Below, piece by piece: positions 8,600-18,786 of a DNA stretch of 64,000 nt. The notes beneath the pieces are model-generated. The model saw only the letters and a program-made list of their open reading frames with translations. It was not told the DNA's origin and ran no database searches. Both the position numbers and the translations under genes were made by a program. Source of the stretch: Streptomyces humicola (GTDB lineage: Bacteria; Actinomycetota; Actinomycetes; Streptomycetales; Streptomycetaceae). The stretch is taken from the NCBI RefSeq assembly GCF_024436035.1, contig NZ_JANFNG010000035.1, forward strand, positions 1 through 64,000, in the 5' to 3' direction. Position 1 is the stretch's first letter. The number at the start of each line of letters is the position of its first letter.

Positions 8600-8910
8600 G
8601 ACTGTTGGACACGCTTCCCCCCGGCAGGGTTGTACGCACCGACCGCCTCATCCGGCAGGTCGACAGAAATCCCCATGCGATCCAACTCACCCCCAATGCC
8701 CTGAACATCCGTGAATATTCGCTCTACCCAATGCGCGTATGGCAGCACGGTAGAGCAGGGCACTGACACAGAGACGCTCCCCGCCAACTGTCGGTTGCAG
8801 TAGGCAGGGAGCGCATTGTCGAACACGGAGAGCATCCGCATCAAGCGGACGCCTCATCGAGTTCGTCACAACATCTTCACGGAACCTCCCGGATCCCGTG
8901 AAGTCTCGAT
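8600..8910. other. intergenic region between asd and the sigma factor
   Basis: About 310 bp. A minus-strand frame (8512-8844) encodes MMRMLSVFDNALPAYCNRQL... without the usual Streptomyces codon bias and overlaps the sigma start, so I read this as the sigma-factor promoter/leader rather than a gene. No strong hairpin or RNA gene is seen. Confidence 0.4.
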
Positions 8911-9975
8911 TCAGCCGGCCGCCGTCAACTCCGCGGCGACGACCTCGGCGATCTGCGCGGTGTTGAGCGCCGCGCCCTTGCGCAGGTTGTCACCGCAGAC
9001 GAACAGCTCCAGCGCCTGCGGGTCGTCGAGCGACCGGCGCACCCTGCCGACCCACGTCGGGTCGGTCCCGACGACGTCGGCGGGGGTCGGGAACTCGCCC
9101 TCGGCCGGATTGTCGCTGACCACGACGCCCGGCGCGCTGCCGAGGATCTCGTGCGCCCGCTCGACCGTGACCTCGTTCTCGAACCGCGCGTGCACGGCGA
9201 GCGAGTGCGTGGTGATCACCGGAACCCGCACACAGGTCGCGGTGACCCGCAGGTCGGGCAGGCCGAGGATCTTCCGCGACTCGTTACGGACCTTCAGCTC
9301 CTCCGAGGACCAGCCGTCCTCCTTGAGCGAGCCCGCCCACGGCACGACGTTGAGCGCGAGCGGCGCCGGGAACGGCCCGAAGTCGCCCACCGCGCGGCGT
9401 ACATCGCCCGGCTGGGTGCCCAGGTTCGACCCGGCGACCTTCGTCAGCTGCTCGCGCAGCGTGTCGATCCCCGGCTGGCCGGCGCCCGAGGCCGCCTGGT
9501 ACGAGGAGACGATCAGCTCGGTGAGCCCGAACTCCGCGTGCAGAGCGCCCATCGCGACGATCATCGACAGCGTCGTGCAGTTGGGGTTGGAGATGATGCC
9601 GCGCGGACGGACGCGTGCCGCATGCGCGTTCACCTCGGGGACCACCAGCGGAACATCCGGATCCATCCGGAATGCCCCCGAATTGTCCACGGCGACCGCG
9701 CCCTTGGCCGCGGCGATCGGTGCCCACTGCGCGGAGACCTCGTCGGGCACGTCGAACATCGCGACGTCGACGCCCTCGAACGCCTCCTCGCTCAGCGCGA
9801 TGACCTCGATCTCCTCACCGCGGACGACGAGCCTGCGCCCGGCGGAACGCGGCGAGGCGATCAGCCGGATCTCGCCCCAGACGTCCTCGCGCGAGGAGAG
9901 GATGCCGAGCATCACCGTGCCGACGGCACCGGTCGCGCCGACGACGGCGAGGGTGGGCTTGCGTGCGGCGCTCAT
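8911..9975 (-). CDS. asd: aspartate-semialdehyde dehydrogenase
   Basis: The 354-residue protein has the NADP-binding [15 protein letters not shown], the catalytic cysteine in [14 protein letters not shown], the [11 protein letters not shown] segment and a substrate-binding histidine in [11 protein letters not shown]. It reduces aspartyl-4-phosphate to aspartate semialdehyde, the branch point to lysine/diaminopimelate, threonine and methionine. The ATG overlaps the ask stop by 4 bp (ATGA), so the two enzymes of consecutive steps are translationally coupled. Confidence 0.95.
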   Translation of the reverse strand: MSAARKPTLAVVGATGAVGTVMLGILSSREDVWGEIRLIASPRSAGRRLVVRGEEIEVIALSEEAFEGVDVAMFDVPDEVSAQWAPIAAAKGAVAVDNSGAFRMDPDVPLVVPEVNAHAARVRPRGIISNPNCTTLSMIVAMGALHAEFGLTELIVSSYQAASGAGQPGIDTLREQLTKVAGSNLGTQPGDVRRAVGDFGPFPAPLALNVVPWAGSLKEDGWSSEELKVRNESRKILGLPDLRVTATCVRVPVITTHSLAVHARFENEVTVERAHEILGSAPGVVVSDNPAEGEFPTPADVVGTDPTWVGRVRRSLDDPQALELFVCGDNLRKGAALNTAQIAEVVAAELTAAG

Positions 9976-11243
9976 CGACCCGTACCTCCGTACACGACGG
10001 CCTCGTCGTTCTCGCTGTCCAGACCGAAGGCGGAGTGCACCGCGCGGACGGCCTCGTTGACGTCGTCGGCACGCGTGACGACGGAGATGCGGATCTCCGA
10101 GGTGGAGATCAGCTCGATGTTGACCCCGGCATTGGAGAGAGCCTCGAAGAAGCCCGCCGTGACACCCGGGTTGGTCTTCATGCCCGCGCCGACCAGCGAG
10201 ATCTTGGCGATCTGGTCGTCGTAGCGCAGCGACTCGAAACCGATGGCCGACTTGGCCTGCTCCAGCGCCTGGATGGCCTTGCGCCCGTCGGTCTTCGGCA
10301 GGGTGAAGGAGATGTCGGTCAGACCGGTGGAGGCCGCCGAGACGTTCTGCACCACCATGTCGATGTTGATCTGGGCGTCCGCGATCGCCCGGAAGATCGT
10401 CGCGGCCTCGCCCGGCTTGTCCGGCACCCCGACGACCGTGACCTTGGCCTCGGACGTGTCGTGGGCAACCCCCGAGATGATCGCCTGCTCCATCGGCTGG
10501 TTCCCTTGCGGCTCGTTGCTGACCCATGTACCCGGCAGTCCGGAGAAGGACGAGCGGACGTGGATCGGAATGTTGTAACGGCGTGCGTACTCGACGCAGC
10601 GGTGCAGCAGCACCTTCGAGCCGGAGCTGGCCAGCTCCAGCATGTCCTCGAACGAGATCCAATCGATCTTGCGGGCCTTCTTCACCACCCGCGGGTCAGC
10701 GGTGAACACACCGTCGACGTCCGTGTAGATCTCGCACACCTCGGCCTCGAGGGCGGCGGCGAGCGCCACGGCGGTGGTGTCGGAACCACCGCGCCCCAAG
10801 GTCGTGATGTCCTTTTTGTCCTGGGAGACGCCCTGGAAACCGGCGACGATGGCGATGTTGCCCTCGTCCAGCGCGGTCCGGATCCGCCCCGGCGTGACGT
10901 CGATGATCCGCGCTTTGTTGTGGACCGAGTCGGTGATGACACCCGCCTGGCTGCCGGTGAACGACTGCGCCTCGTGTCCGAGGTTTTTGATCGCCATCGC
11001 CAGCAGCGCCATGGAGATCCGCTCTCCGGCGGTCAGCAGCATGTCGAACTCGCGTCCGGCAGGGATCGGGGATACCTGCTGCGCGAGATCGATCAACTCG
11101 TCCGTCGTGTCGCCCATCGCCGAAACCACCACGACCACCTGGTGGCCGCTCTTCTTGGCATCGACAATCCGCTTGGCAACGCGCTTGATGCCCTCGGCAT
11201 CCGCAACGGAGGAGCCGCCGTACTTCTGCACGACAAGGCCCAC
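9972..11243 (-). CDS. ask: aspartokinase
   Basis: This 423-residue protein starts [20 protein letters not shown] (GTG start), the kinase signature, has [18 protein letters not shown] in the catalytic domain and two C-terminal ACT domains ([36 protein letters not shown]). It phosphorylates aspartate, the first step to lysine, threonine and methionine. As in other actinobacterial enzymes, an internal ATG at 10493 (MEQAIISGV) with AAGGGA upstream could start a separate regulatory beta subunit of about 173 aa. It is first in the ask-asd operon. Confidence 0.95.
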   Translation of the reverse strand: MGLVVQKYGGSSVADAEGIKRVAKRIVDAKKSGHQVVVVVSAMGDTTDELIDLAQQVSPIPAGREFDMLLTAGERISMALLAMAIKNLGHEAQSFTGSQAGVITDSVHNKARIIDVTPGRIRTALDEGNIAIVAGFQGVSQDKKDITTLGRGGSDTTAVALAAALEAEVCEIYTDVDGVFTADPRVVKKARKIDWISFEDMLELASSGSKVLLHRCVEYARRYNIPIHVRSSFSGLPGTWVSNEPQGNQPMEQAIISGVAHDTSEAKVTVVGVPDKPGEAATIFRAIADAQINIDMVVQNVSAASTGLTDISFTLPKTDGRKAIQALEQAKSAIGFESLRYDDQIAKISLVGAGMKTNPGVTAGFFEALSNAGVNIELISTSEIRISVVTRADDVNEAVRAVHSAFGLDSENDEAVVYGGTGR

Positions 11244-11526
11244 GTGCGCTCCTCACAACTGTCTCTTCCGGGCCCGCGGCGACTGCCGCTCACGTCGAAG
11301 CCCGGATAAATGGGGTCGGCTCAGTCTAACGAGCGGCGCGAAAACACCCCGCGCATATCACATTGTGAGACATGCAGCTCACTCCATGATCTGCTGCGGT
11401 GGATCCGGCGCCCCCGTGACCGCTCCGCGAACATGCCTGCCCGCTCGGCGGCGGGACACACAAAGGAGTAACCCAGGTCACACTTACGGGCCTCGCAAGG
11501 GCCTCGCAAGGGCCTCGCGGGCGGGC
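11244..11526. other. intergenic region upstream of ask
   Basis: About 280 bp with no convincing gene. It holds the near-palindrome TCACATTGTGA (about 11358-11368) and, at 11488-11521, three tandem copies of a GGCCTCGCAAG-like unit close to the end of the DUF5063 gene. The ask promoter should lie here; no clear -35/-10 pair stands out. Confidence 0.4.
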
Positions 11527-12231
11527 TCAGCCCCGCTTCAGCCCCAGCGGCTCGGCGATCTCGGCGGCCATCACCTTGCCCGCCTCCTCGGCGAGATCCT
11601 CCTCGGCGTCCGGCTGCTCATCGGTGTCCAGACCGTCGAGGGCGTCCAGCGGCGAGTCCAGACGCACGTGGGCGACGAGCGACTGCAGGGCGCGCAGCGA
11701 CGCGCTCGCGGTCGGCCCCCAGTTGGACAGGTACGAGAACTGCCACCACCACAGCGCCTCGCTCACCCGGCCCTCCCGGTAGTGGGCCAGGCCGTGCGTG
11801 AGATCGGTCACGACGTCGGCGAGGTCGTCGGAGATGCGACAGGCGACGGGCACGCTGCGCGGGACATACGGGTCGAAGACCTCCGAGTACACGTCGATCG
11901 GCTCCAGGAGCACGGCGAGCTGCTCGCGCAGTTCGTCCGCGTCCGGCTCCGGGCCGGCGTCCGGCTCGTACCGCTCGTCCGGAACGATGTCCTCGTGCGC
12001 ACCGAGCCTGCCGCCCGCGAGCATCAACTGGGAGACTTCGAGCAGCAGGAACGGTACCGCGCTGTCCGGCTCGTCGCCCTTGGCGACCTCCCGGACCGCA
12101 ACGATGAAGCTCTCGATCTGGTCGGCGATCTGGACCGCGAAATCGTCCGGCTCGCCGGACTTCTTCGGGTCCCGCGGGACCTGGTTCGTCATGGCGTCGC
12201 GGTTTCGGTTACGTGCTGCGGTCTCAGACAT
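11527..12231 (-). CDS. DUF5063 domain-containing protein
   Basis: The 234-residue acidic protein contains a conserved helical region ([52 protein letters not shown]), a pattern I associate with DUF5063, which regularly follows recR in Streptomyces. No catalytic motif is seen and no function is known. The start overlaps the recR stop by 8 bp, so it is in the same operon. An internal ATG at 12192 is an alternative start. Confidence 0.75.
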   Translation of the reverse strand: MSETAARNRNRDAMTNQVPRDPKKSGEPDDFAVQIADQIESFIVAVREVAKGDEPDSAVPFLLLEVSQLMLAGGRLGAHEDIVPDERYEPDAGPEPDADELREQLAVLLEPIDVYSEVFDPYVPRSVPVACRISDDLADVVTDLTHGLAHYREGRVSEALWWWQFSYLSNWGPTASASLRALQSLVAHVRLDSPLDALDGLDTDEQPDAEEDLAEEAGKVMAAEIAEPLGLKRG

Positions 12232-12823
12232 CGAGCAGTCGTCTCCCTTCGAAGGCGCGTCCGAGCGTGACCTCGTCGGCGTACTCCAGGTCGCCCCCCA
12301 CGGGCAGCCCGCTCGCCAGCCGCGTCACCTTCAGGCCCATGGGCTTCACCATGCGCGCGAGGTAGGTCGCGGTGGCCTCCCCCTCGAGATTCGGATCGGT
12401 CGCGAGGATCAGCTCGGTGACCGTGCCGTCGGCGAGCCGGGCCAGCAGCTCGCGTATCCGCAGGTCATCGGGGCCGACCCCCTCGATGGGGCTGATCGCC
12501 CCGCCGAGAACGTGGTACCGGCCGCGGAACTCCCGCGTCCGTTCGATGGCCACGACGTCCTTGGGCTCCTCGACCACGCAGATTACCGCGGGATCGCGGC
12601 GCGGATCCTGGCAGACCCGGCACTGCTCGGCCTGCGCGACATTGCCGCAGACGGTGCAGAACCGCACCTTCTCCTTGACCTCGGCCAGGGCGTGCGCGAG
12701 GCGGCGCACATCGGCCGGATCGGCCTGCAGGATGTGGAAGGCGATCCGCTGCGCGCTCTTGGGCCCCACGCCGGGCAGCCTGCCCAGCTCATCGATGAGG
12801 TCCTGGACCACGCCTTCGTACAC
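12224..12823 (-). CDS. recR: recombination protein RecR
   Basis: At 199 residues it has the usual length. Visible parts: the helix-hairpin-helix [19 protein letters not shown], a four-cysteine zinc finger ([17 protein letters not shown]) and a TOPRIM domain ([16 protein letters not shown] ... [19 protein letters not shown]). RecR works with RecO/RecF to load RecA at gaps. A GTG start with AGAAGG upstream. Operon order ybaB-recR-DUF5063 is typical. Confidence 0.96.
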   Translation of the reverse strand: MYEGVVQDLIDELGRLPGVGPKSAQRIAFHILQADPADVRRLAHALAEVKEKVRFCTVCGNVAQAEQCRVCQDPRRDPAVICVVEEPKDVVAIERTREFRGRYHVLGGAISPIEGVGPDDLRIRELLARLADGTVTELILATDPNLEGEATATYLARMVKPMGLKVTRLASGLPVGGDLEYADEVTLGRAFEGRRLLDV

Positions 12824-12860
12824 CGAATGCCTTCTTTCTCTCCACCAGGGCCCGACCAGC

Positions 12861-12900
12861 TCTGATCAACTCTGATCAACTCTGATCAACTCTGATCAGA
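12861..12900. repeat. four tandem 10-bp TCTGATCAAC units between ybaB and recR
   Basis: Three exact copies of TCTGATCAAC at 12861-12890 and a fourth, TCTGATCAGA, that runs into the ybaB stop codon. Each unit contains the palindrome TGATCA. It separates two operon genes and may be only slippage, or may pause or process the transcript. Confidence 0.8.
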
Positions 12901-13237
12901 ACGGCATGCCGGGCAGCCCCCCACCGCCCAGCCCCTGGGCGAGTGGACCGAGCTTCTGCTCCTGCATGGCCTGCACGGAGGCATTCGCGTCGCGGACCGC
13001 CGCCAGGACGAGATCGGCAAGGGTCTCGGTGTCTTCAGGATCCACCGCCTTCGGGTCGATGACCAGGCCCACCAACTCACCGGCGCCGCTCACCGTCGCC
13101 TTGACCAGGCCGCCGCCCGCGCTGCCCTCGACCCTGGCCTCGGCGAGCTCCGCCTGCGCCGCGGCGAGGTCCTGCTGCATCTTCTGAGCCTGCTTGAGCA
13201 GTTCCTGCATGTTCGGCTGACCGCCACCGGGGATCAC
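12896..13237 (-). CDS. YbaB/EbfC family nucleoid-associated protein
   Basis: The 113-residue protein has the family pattern [20 protein letters not shown], a central [20 protein letters not shown] sheet and [20 protein letters not shown]. It forms DNA-binding dimers and is encoded between dnaX and recR in most bacteria. The GTG at 13237 has GCAGGAG 7 nt upstream. The C-terminal Gly-rich [11 protein letters not shown] tail is normal. Confidence 0.93.
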   Translation of the reverse strand: MIPGGGQPNMQELLKQAQKMQQDLAAAQAELAEARVEGSAGGGLVKATVSGAGELVGLVIDPKAVDPEDTETLADLVLAAVRDANASVQAMQEQKLGPLAQGLGGGGLPGMPF

Positions 13238-13398
13238 GGGCTCGCTCCTGCCTGTCGGACGTCGTGTTCGTATCGGTATCGAGCTATCGATAGGTAGGGC
13301 GAGCCTACGTGCTCGCACGGCCGAGTGCGCTACGCCGTGCGGAGGATCGGAAGCGCGGGAACGAGCGGTGTGCGCCCGCCCGTTCGCATCGCGAGCGG

Positions 13399-15468
13399 TC
13401 AATCGTGAGTGATCTCCTCGATCACGGTGGCGCCCAGTTCGCGCACGATCAGATCGTGGCCGCTCAGAGCGGTGTCATCGAGATCGGGGTCGTCCTCCTC
13501 CGGGATGTCCTCCTCGATCGGGACCGGCGGGGGCGGCTCCGGCGCGGCCGCCTCCGGTGACCGCTGCGGCTCCGGCGGCGGGGGTGGTGCGGCCTCGGGC
13601 GCCGACGGTGCCGGAGGTGCTGGGTCAGGGTCCGCCGGCTGAGGCCTGCGGGGCGCCGGGGCGGACGCGGAGCCAGGCGTCACGGGCCGCGGGCCGGGCC
13701 CTCCGGGACCGGGACCGGCACCGCCGCCGTTCCCACCGCCGGACGGATCGACGATCGCCTCGATCTTCCACTGCAGCCCGAACGCATCACCGATCGCCTG
13801 CCGCAGTACGTCCTCGCTGCCGCCGCCCACGAAGCTGTCCCGCGCGCCGGGGTTGGCGAAACCGAGCTGCAGCGTGGTCCCGTCGAAGCCGACGACCTGC
13901 GCGTTCTGACTGAGCAGGATCCAGGTGAAGCGGCGGCGGTTCTTGACGGCCTCGAGGATGTCGGGCCACATCTGCCGTACGCGCGACGGATCACCGACAG
14001 GAGCAGACGGCACAGACGGCACAGACGGCGCGGCGGCCGCCGACGGGGCGGACGGCGCGGGCACGGGCTGCCGGGCCTGCCGCGGAGCCTCCTGCTGCGC
14101 ACCCGCCGGGGCCTGCGTCCCCACCGGCCACGCACCCGGCGTGCGACGAGAGGGTTGCTCCTCCGCAGGCGGCGGAGGCGGCGGGGCCGGCCGCCGGGCC
14201 TCTACGGGCCCGCCGGCATGTGCATCGGATTCCGGCACGTACCCCACGGACGGCTGCCCGGCCGGCGGAGGGACCGGAGCCGGTGCCGTCACCGCAGCCA
14301 GGCCGCCTGCCAGCGCCTGCCGTTCGAGCCGGTCAAGGCGCGCCTGCGTGGACCGCTCGTCCTCGTACGCCGCGGGCAGCAGCACCCGCGCACAGATCAG
14401 TTCGAGCTGCAGCCGCGGCGAGGTCGCGCCGCGCATCTCGGCCAGCCCCGCATTGACCAGGTCCGCGGCGCGGCTCAGCTCGGCCGCGCCGAAGACCGAC
14501 GCCTGCCCTTGCATCCGCTCGACCACATCCGCGGGGGCGTCGATCAGCCCCTTCTCCGCCGCATCCGGCACCGCGGCCATGATCACCAGGTCACGCAGCC
14601 GCTCCAGCAGATCCGCGACGAACCGCCGCGGGTCATGACCACCCTCGATCACCCGGTCGACGACCTCGAAGGCAGCGGCTCCGTCGCCCGCCGCGAAGGC
14701 GTCCACCACGTCGTCGAGGAGGGCACCGTCCGTATATCCGAGGAGGGCGGTGGCCATGGCGTACGTCACGCCGTCCTCGCCCGCGCCCGCCAGCAGCTGG
14801 TCCATCACCGACATCGAGTCGCGCACCGAGCCGGCGCCGGCCCGCACCACCAGCGGATACACCCCGTCCTCGACCGGGATCGACTCCCGCTCGCAGACCT
14901 CGGCGAGATAGTCGCGCAGCGTGCCCGGGGGCACCAGCCGGAACGGATAGTGATGCGTGCGCGACCTGATCGTGCCGATGACCTTCTCGGGCTCGGTGGT
15001 CGCGAAGATGAACTTCAGATGCTCCGGCGGTTCCTCGACCACCTTCAGCAGGGCGTTGAACCCCGCCGAGGTGACCATGTGCGCCTCGTCGATGATGTAG
15101 ATCTTGTAGCGACTGCTCGCCGGCCCGAAGAACGCCTTCTCCCGCAGGTCACGCGCATCGTCGACACCGCCGTGCGAGGCGGCGTCGATCTCGATCACGT
15201 CGATCGACCCCGGACCGTTGCGCGCGAGATCCCGGCAGGACTGGCACTCGCCGCACGGTGTGGGCGTCGGCCCCTGCTCACAGTTGAGACAGCGCGCCAG
15301 GATCCGCGCACTCGTCGTCTTCCCACATCCGCGCGGCCCGCTGAACAGGTACGCGTGATTGACCCGGTTGTTGCGCAGCGCCTGCTGCAAAGGGCCGGTG
15401 ACGTGCTCCTGCCCGATGACCTCGGCGAAGGTCTCGGGCCGATAGCGGCGGTACAGAGCGAGGGACAC
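13399..15468 (-). CDS. dnaX: DNA polymerase III subunits gamma and tau
   Basis: The 689-residue product has the AAA+ domain: Walker [15 protein letters not shown], a four-cysteine zinc site ([19 protein letters not shown]), Walker [11 protein letters not shown] and sensor [10 protein letters not shown], then the clamp-loader domain III and a long Pro/Ala-rich linker before a C-terminal tau segment ([20 protein letters not shown]). It loads the sliding clamp and bridges polymerases. I saw no slippery site, so a separate gamma form is not indicated. The GTG at 15468 is taken because [13 protein letters not shown] is the conserved start. Confidence 0.95.
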   Translation of the reverse strand: MSLALYRRYRPETFAEVIGQEHVTGPLQQALRNNRVNHAYLFSGPRGCGKTTSARILARCLNCEQGPTPTPCGECQSCRDLARNGPGSIDVIEIDAASHGGVDDARDLREKAFFGPASSRYKIYIIDEAHMVTSAGFNALLKVVEEPPEHLKFIFATTEPEKVIGTIRSRTHHYPFRLVPPGTLRDYLAEVCERESIPVEDGVYPLVVRAGAGSVRDSMSVMDQLLAGAGEDGVTYAMATALLGYTDGALLDDVVDAFAAGDGAAAFEVVDRVIEGGHDPRRFVADLLERLRDLVIMAAVPDAAEKGLIDAPADVVERMQGQASVFGAAELSRAADLVNAGLAEMRGATSPRLQLELICARVLLPAAYEDERSTQARLDRLERQALAGGLAAVTAPAPVPPPAGQPSVGYVPESDAHAGGPVEARRPAPPPPPPAEEQPSRRTPGAWPVGTQAPAGAQQEAPRQARQPVPAPSAPSAAAAPSVPSVPSAPVGDPSRVRQMWPDILEAVKNRRRFTWILLSQNAQVVGFDGTTLQLGFANPGARDSFVGGGSEDVLRQAIGDAFGLQWKIEAIVDPSGGGNGGGAGPGPGGPGPRPVTPGSASAPAPRRPQPADPDPAPPAPSAPEAAPPPPPEPQRSPEAAAPEPPPPVPIEEDIPEEDDPDLDDTALSGHDLIVRELGATVIEEITHD

Positions 15469-15567
15469 GCCTACGACGATATCGGTGCCCACTGACAGCC
15501 GGGCCGCCCCAGCCACCCCGGCAGCCGCCCGCGGAAGCCCAAGGAAGATCCCCCGCAAAAGAAGAAG

Positions 15568-15660
15568 ACCCCTCACGCACCCGCCAGAGCTCACCTACCC
15601 TTGCTGCCTTCCGGCCCTGGGGGGGTTCAGCGAGATAGCGCCACGCGAGGGGCTGCGCCC
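15568..15660 (-). ncRNA. ffs: small bacterial signal recognition particle RNA (4.5S type)
   Basis: On the minus strand the apical signature GGGCCGGAAGGCAGCAAGGG is present, flanked by arms that pair: the 5' side CCCCTCGCGTGG pairs with the 3' side GTGCGTGAGGGG to form one long hairpin of about 90 nt. This is the domain IV-type SRP RNA that binds Ffh. Its position between dnaX and tRNA-Ser is usual in Streptomyces. Ends are set by the pairing and could shift by several bases. Confidence 0.92.
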
Positions 15661-15730
15661 CAGCCTACCCGATCGGAGCAGCCAGGATCGAGTTCGCTAC
15701 CACCCCCTCGGGTCTTGTAAGGTTTGCCGC

Positions 15731-15815
15731 GGAGGATTCGCCTAGAGGCCTAGGGCGCACGCTTGGAAAGCGTGTTGGGGGCAACCCCTCACGAGTTCGA
15801 ATCTCGTATCCTCCG
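15731..15815 (+). tRNA. tRNA-Ser (anticodon GGA), integration target of the element array
   Basis: The acceptor arm GGAGGAT (15731-15737) pairs with ATCCTCC (15808-15814), the anticodon loop reads CTTGGAAAG with anticodon GGA, there is a long variable arm (TGTTGGGGGCAACCCC) and a T-arm GAGTTCGAATCTC. CCA is not encoded. The 3' part (15762-15817) is the attachment core: it recurs four times downstream, so the present 3' end was supplied by the last element to integrate. Confidence 0.97.
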
Positions 15816-15835
15816 CACCCGCCCACCAGGGCATA

Positions 15836-15870
15836 CGAAGGCCCCGACCGGATCATGGTCGGGGCCTTCG
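15836..15870. terminator. hairpin terminator between tRNA-Ser and int
   Basis: Perfect 14-bp arms (CGAAGGCCCCGACC and its complement) around a 7-nt loop. It sits where both the tRNA and the convergent integrase gene end, so it can serve both. The same hairpin with the same loop occurs after the att copy at 45408. Confidence 0.8.
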
Positions 15871-15878
15871 TGATCTTC

Positions 15879-15900
15879 CGTCTCAGTTTCCGTCTCATTC
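15879..15900. repeat. integrase arm-type repeat, element A left
   Basis: Two direct repeats, GTCTCAGTTT and GTCTCATTC, spaced by CC. The identical 22-bp block is found at 30306-30327 near the other end of element A. Paired short direct repeats flanking the core are what tyrosine-recombinase arm sites look like; the function is inferred. Confidence 0.55.
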
Positions 15901-17172
15901 GACGTTGTCGGGACCCTGCTGCGAGTCCGCGTCGTCGGCCGTGTCGCCCTCGCCGCCCCATAGGGTGTGACCGACCTGCTTCGCGACCCGCTTCAGCATG
16001 GGATCGGTCACGTGCATGTACCGCGCCCGCATGCGGGCCGCGCCGCCGGGCTCCCACCCCATGATCGAGTCCACGATCCTGTCGGGGACGCCGAGGAGCA
16101 AGAGCACAGTCCCGGCGGTGTGTCGTGCGTCATGCAGCCGGCCATCCCGCACGCCCGCGGCGCTCAGCAGATCTTTCCAGTGGTGATAGTCGGTGTTCGG
16201 AACGAGCGGTTCGCCGTCCGGCTTGGTGAAGACGTAGCCCTTCTCCTGCCACCGGCCGACTGCCTCCGCGCGCTGCCTCTCCTGCTCCTCCTTGTGCTTC
16301 TGGAGGAGCTTGATCAGCTCGTCAGGTAGGCCGATCGTTCGCCGCCCAGCGCGGGACTTCGTGGGCTTGGTCTCCCGGCGGATCTGCTCGCGCTGAGGGC
16401 AGTACCCGGCTTTCCGCCCGCACGTGTCACCGCAACCGTGCTGGTACTTGGGCCGCAGCCGGTTCTTCCGGACGCGCATGTATCCGGCTTCAAGATCTAC
16501 GTCTTCCCACTTGAGCCCCAGCGCTTCGCCTTGCCGCAGCCCGAGCGCAAGCGCGATGACCCAGCGCGCGCTGTTCGGCGCCTTTGCGGCGACCAGGAGC
16601 AGTCGTTGCACCTCGTCGACCGTGTACGGCTCGATCTCCTCCTCTTCCAGCCGCGGAGCCTTCGCGATCTCCGCGGGGTTGATCGTGATGTGCCCGCGGC
16701 GGACCGCCTCACCCAGGGCTGTACGGATCGTGCGGTGAGCCTGGTGAGCGGTTGCGGGCTTGCTGCCCGTGTCCTGCATCTTCTGGTAGAAGCGCTCCAG
16801 GTGTTCGGGCTGCAGACGATCGAGCCTGTGCGCGCCGAGGCCCGGAGTGAGATGGACGCGCACGGCGACCTCATAGCCGTCGTACGCGTTCTCGCTCACG
16901 GACGGCTTGGCGATGTTCTCGATCCAGTGCGCCAGCCAGGCCGCGACGGTCCACGGCTTGCCCGGCTTGCGTACCGTCCCCTTGTCCCGCTCGCGCTCCA
17001 GGTCACGAACAGCCTTGGTTACCTCGGCCTTTGTCTTCCGCTCGACGTGCCGCCGGTCGGGCTTGCCATCATCCCGCACGCCCACGGTCACCCGACCGTG
17101 CCATTTCCCGTCCTTCCCGAAGTAGATCGAGGACGCGCCGTTGGGCTGACGGGAGCGCTTGTTCTCTGCCAT
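15895..17172 (-). CDS. int: site-specific tyrosine recombinase (AICE integrase)
   Basis: The 425-residue protein has an N-terminal arm-binding domain (SSIYFGKDGKWHGRVTVGVR), a SAM-like core-binding domain (WTVAAWLAHWIENIAKPSVS) and a catalytic domain with the active-site Arg in ALGLRQGEALGL, HxxR in LHDARHTAGTVLLLLG and the nucleophile Tyr in RMRARYMHVTD. A cysteine-rich insert (HGCGDTCGRKAGYC) lies in the catalytic domain. It should integrate element A into the tRNA-Ser 3' end. It is adjacent to attL, as in other AICEs. ATG at 17172. Confidence 0.95.
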   Translation of the reverse strand: MAENKRSRQPNGASSIYFGKDGKWHGRVTVGVRDDGKPDRRHVERKTKAEVTKAVRDLERERDKGTVRKPGKPWTVAAWLAHWIENIAKPSVSENAYDGYEVAVRVHLTPGLGAHRLDRLQPEHLERFYQKMQDTGSKPATAHQAHRTIRTALGEAVRRGHITINPAEIAKAPRLEEEEIEPYTVDEVQRLLLVAAKAPNSARWVIALALGLRQGEALGLKWEDVDLEAGYMRVRKNRLRPKYQHGCGDTCGRKAGYCPQREQIRRETKPTKSRAGRRTIGLPDELIKLLQKHKEEQERQRAEAVGRWQEKGYVFTKPDGEPLVPNTDYHHWKDLLSAAGVRDGRLHDARHTAGTVLLLLGVPDRIVDSIMGWEPGGAARMRARYMHVTDPMLKRVAKQVGHTLWGGEGDTADDADSQQGPDNVE

Positions 17173-17183
17173 GGCCAACCCCC

Positions 17184-17417
17184 TCAGGCCGCTTTCTCGG
17201 AGCTGACGGACGCGCGGAGCCGCGTCACGAACTGGGCGATGGCCTCGGCAGGCACCCTGCGCAAGCGACCAACGGTCACGGACTCGATCTCTCCTGAACT
17301 GATCAGGCTGTAGCAGGTGGTTCGCCCGATCCCCAGCCGCCGGGCGGCTTCCTCGACGGTGAGGAGGACGAGCGTCGGATCCACCTGAACCGCTACGAGA
17401 CTGCATACCTCTGTCAC
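17184..17417 (-). CDS. xis: excisionase (helix-turn-helix)
   Basis: This 77-residue protein contains a MerR-like HTH_17 module (LLTVEEAARRLGIGRTTCYS, LISSGEIESVTVGRLRRVPA) typical of AICE excisionases, which bend att DNA so the integrase can excise. The GTG at 17417 overlaps the rep stop (GTGA), and int starts 12 bp downstream, so rep-xis-int form one translationally coupled unit. Confidence 0.88.
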   Translation of the reverse strand: MTEVCSLVAVQVDPTLVLLTVEEAARRLGIGRTTCYSLISSGEIESVTVGRLRRVPAEAIAQFVTRLRASVSSEKAA

Positions 17418-18769
17418 TTCGCCTCCTCCTCTCCGAGATCTGTGTGCGCGGCAGGCGCGAGGCTGATGGCAAGCCATTCCTCGCCTGGAGTGAGGCCGGT
17501 TCCGGCGAAGGACCAGTGAGCGAGGACGAGCGTGGTCTCGTCACTGTCCGCGCTGGCCGGCTCGGGGACTTCGTCACCGCGTGCGATGGCGGCTTGGAGC
17601 CGTCGCCACTCGGCGCGTGCTGTGCGGAGCGCGCCGAGGGTGGTGGAGTAGCGGCGGGTCTTGGTCGAGAAGTGGCCGCGGAAGCCGAGCATGTGAGCCC
17701 ACGCGCGGAGCCGCAGGTCTTCCAGCTCCCGCCGCCCGCCGAGCGCCCAGGCCGTCCGGATCATCCGGCGGGCGTGATCGCTGATCGCCATCCGGGCCAG
17801 CTCGGCGAGGAACTTCACCGGCCGGTCCAGGGTGCCGGTGGCCGTCTCGGCGCCCTTGGTCGCGTACTTGGCGATGTACGCCGCCACAGCGCGTTCGGTC
17901 AGCTCGGCGCCGTCGTCGAAGTCCGCCGTTCGAATCGGGCGGATGTCGAGTTGCCTACCGAAGGCGAAGGCGTGCGCCCGGCTGTCGACGACCGGACCGG
18001 GGATCTCCGCCCGTTGGGCGGCAGCCCGGATGGCGTCGGCGAGCAGGTCAACCGTGGCCCAGGCCGGGGGCGGAGTGTCGCCACCGTCGGGGCCGTCGAG
18101 ACGGATCACGGCATGGAAGTGGACCGCGCCGCGCTTTTGGTACTCGGCGACCTTGGCGAACGAGACGCGGGCGTGGTGCCGGAACTCGCGTTGCGTGAGA
18201 CCTGCTCGCTTGGCGATCTCCCGGCGGAGGTAGATCGAGAAGCGCCGCCAGAGTGCACCCGCGTGGGCGTTCCACAGCACCGCCGCCTCGTAGTCGTACC
18301 TCTCCAGGTCGAGCGGTGTGCCCAATTCGGACGAGTCCTCCGGATGCTGGACGCCGCAGCGGCAGCGGCCGGAGTCGGGCCGGTTGTGCACTGGCCCGAA
18401 GGACGGCGCGGTGAACGTGGCGAACACGCGCGGATGGGTCGCGACTTGGTCACTCGTTCCCTTGCCCCCACGAAGCCCCGCCGTGATCAGGTGGTAGGTG
18501 TCGCGGCGGTAGGTCTCGGCGCAGGCCGGGCAGCGGGTGGTGCGGCGGTTGTTGCAGCGGACCAGGAGGTGACCGGCGGGCAGGTCTGCGGCCTGTAGCT
18601 CGGACAGGATCTGTCCGGTGGCGGTGTCGACCGTGGTGCGGTGGCCGTCGAGGCGGATGGGCCGGGCACACCCGCCCAGGCCCCGGAGTTGCCGGAGCAG
18701 GGCGGGCATGGTGCCCAGCGAGGCCAGGTCGGCCAGGTCCTTGACGGGCGGCGGTGTGCGGACGGGCAT
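17414..18769 (-). CDS. RepSA-type rolling-circle replication initiator
   Basis: At 451 residues it matches AICE replication initiators: a zinc-binding N-terminal segment (CNNRRTTRCPACAETYRRDT), a HUH-type metal motif (GAVHFHAVIRLDG) and a tyrosine motif (AVAAYIAKYATK). It should nick the element's double-strand origin to start rolling-circle replication after excision. The ATG has AAAGGAGG upstream. The promoter for the rep-xis-int group, with the small spd genes, probably lies near the operator at 19142. Confidence 0.9.
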   Translation of the reverse strand: MPVRTPPPVKDLADLASLGTMPALLRQLRGLGGCARPIRLDGHRTTVDTATGQILSELQAADLPAGHLLVRCNNRRTTRCPACAETYRRDTYHLITAGLRGGKGTSDQVATHPRVFATFTAPSFGPVHNRPDSGRCRCGVQHPEDSSELGTPLDLERYDYEAAVLWNAHAGALWRRFSIYLRREIAKRAGLTQREFRHHARVSFAKVAEYQKRGAVHFHAVIRLDGPDGGDTPPPAWATVDLLADAIRAAAQRAEIPGPVVDSRAHAFAFGRQLDIRPIRTADFDDGAELTERAVAAYIAKYATKGAETATGTLDRPVKFLAELARMAISDHARRMIRTAWALGGRRELEDLRLRAWAHMLGFRGHFSTKTRRYSTTLGALRTARAEWRRLQAAIARGDEVPEPASADSDETTLVLAHWSFAGTGLTPGEEWLAISLAPAAHTDLGEEEAK

Positions 18770-18786
18770 CGGGCGAACTCCTCCTT

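Noticed and set aside
8512..8844. Minus-strand 110-aa frame before the sigma factor
   Set aside because: Codon bias is poor, it overlaps the sigma factor start, and no ribosome binding site is seen; treated as leader DNA.
13399..15468. Programmed frameshift in dnaX
   Set aside because: No A-run or slippery heptamer in the expected region of this GC-rich gene.
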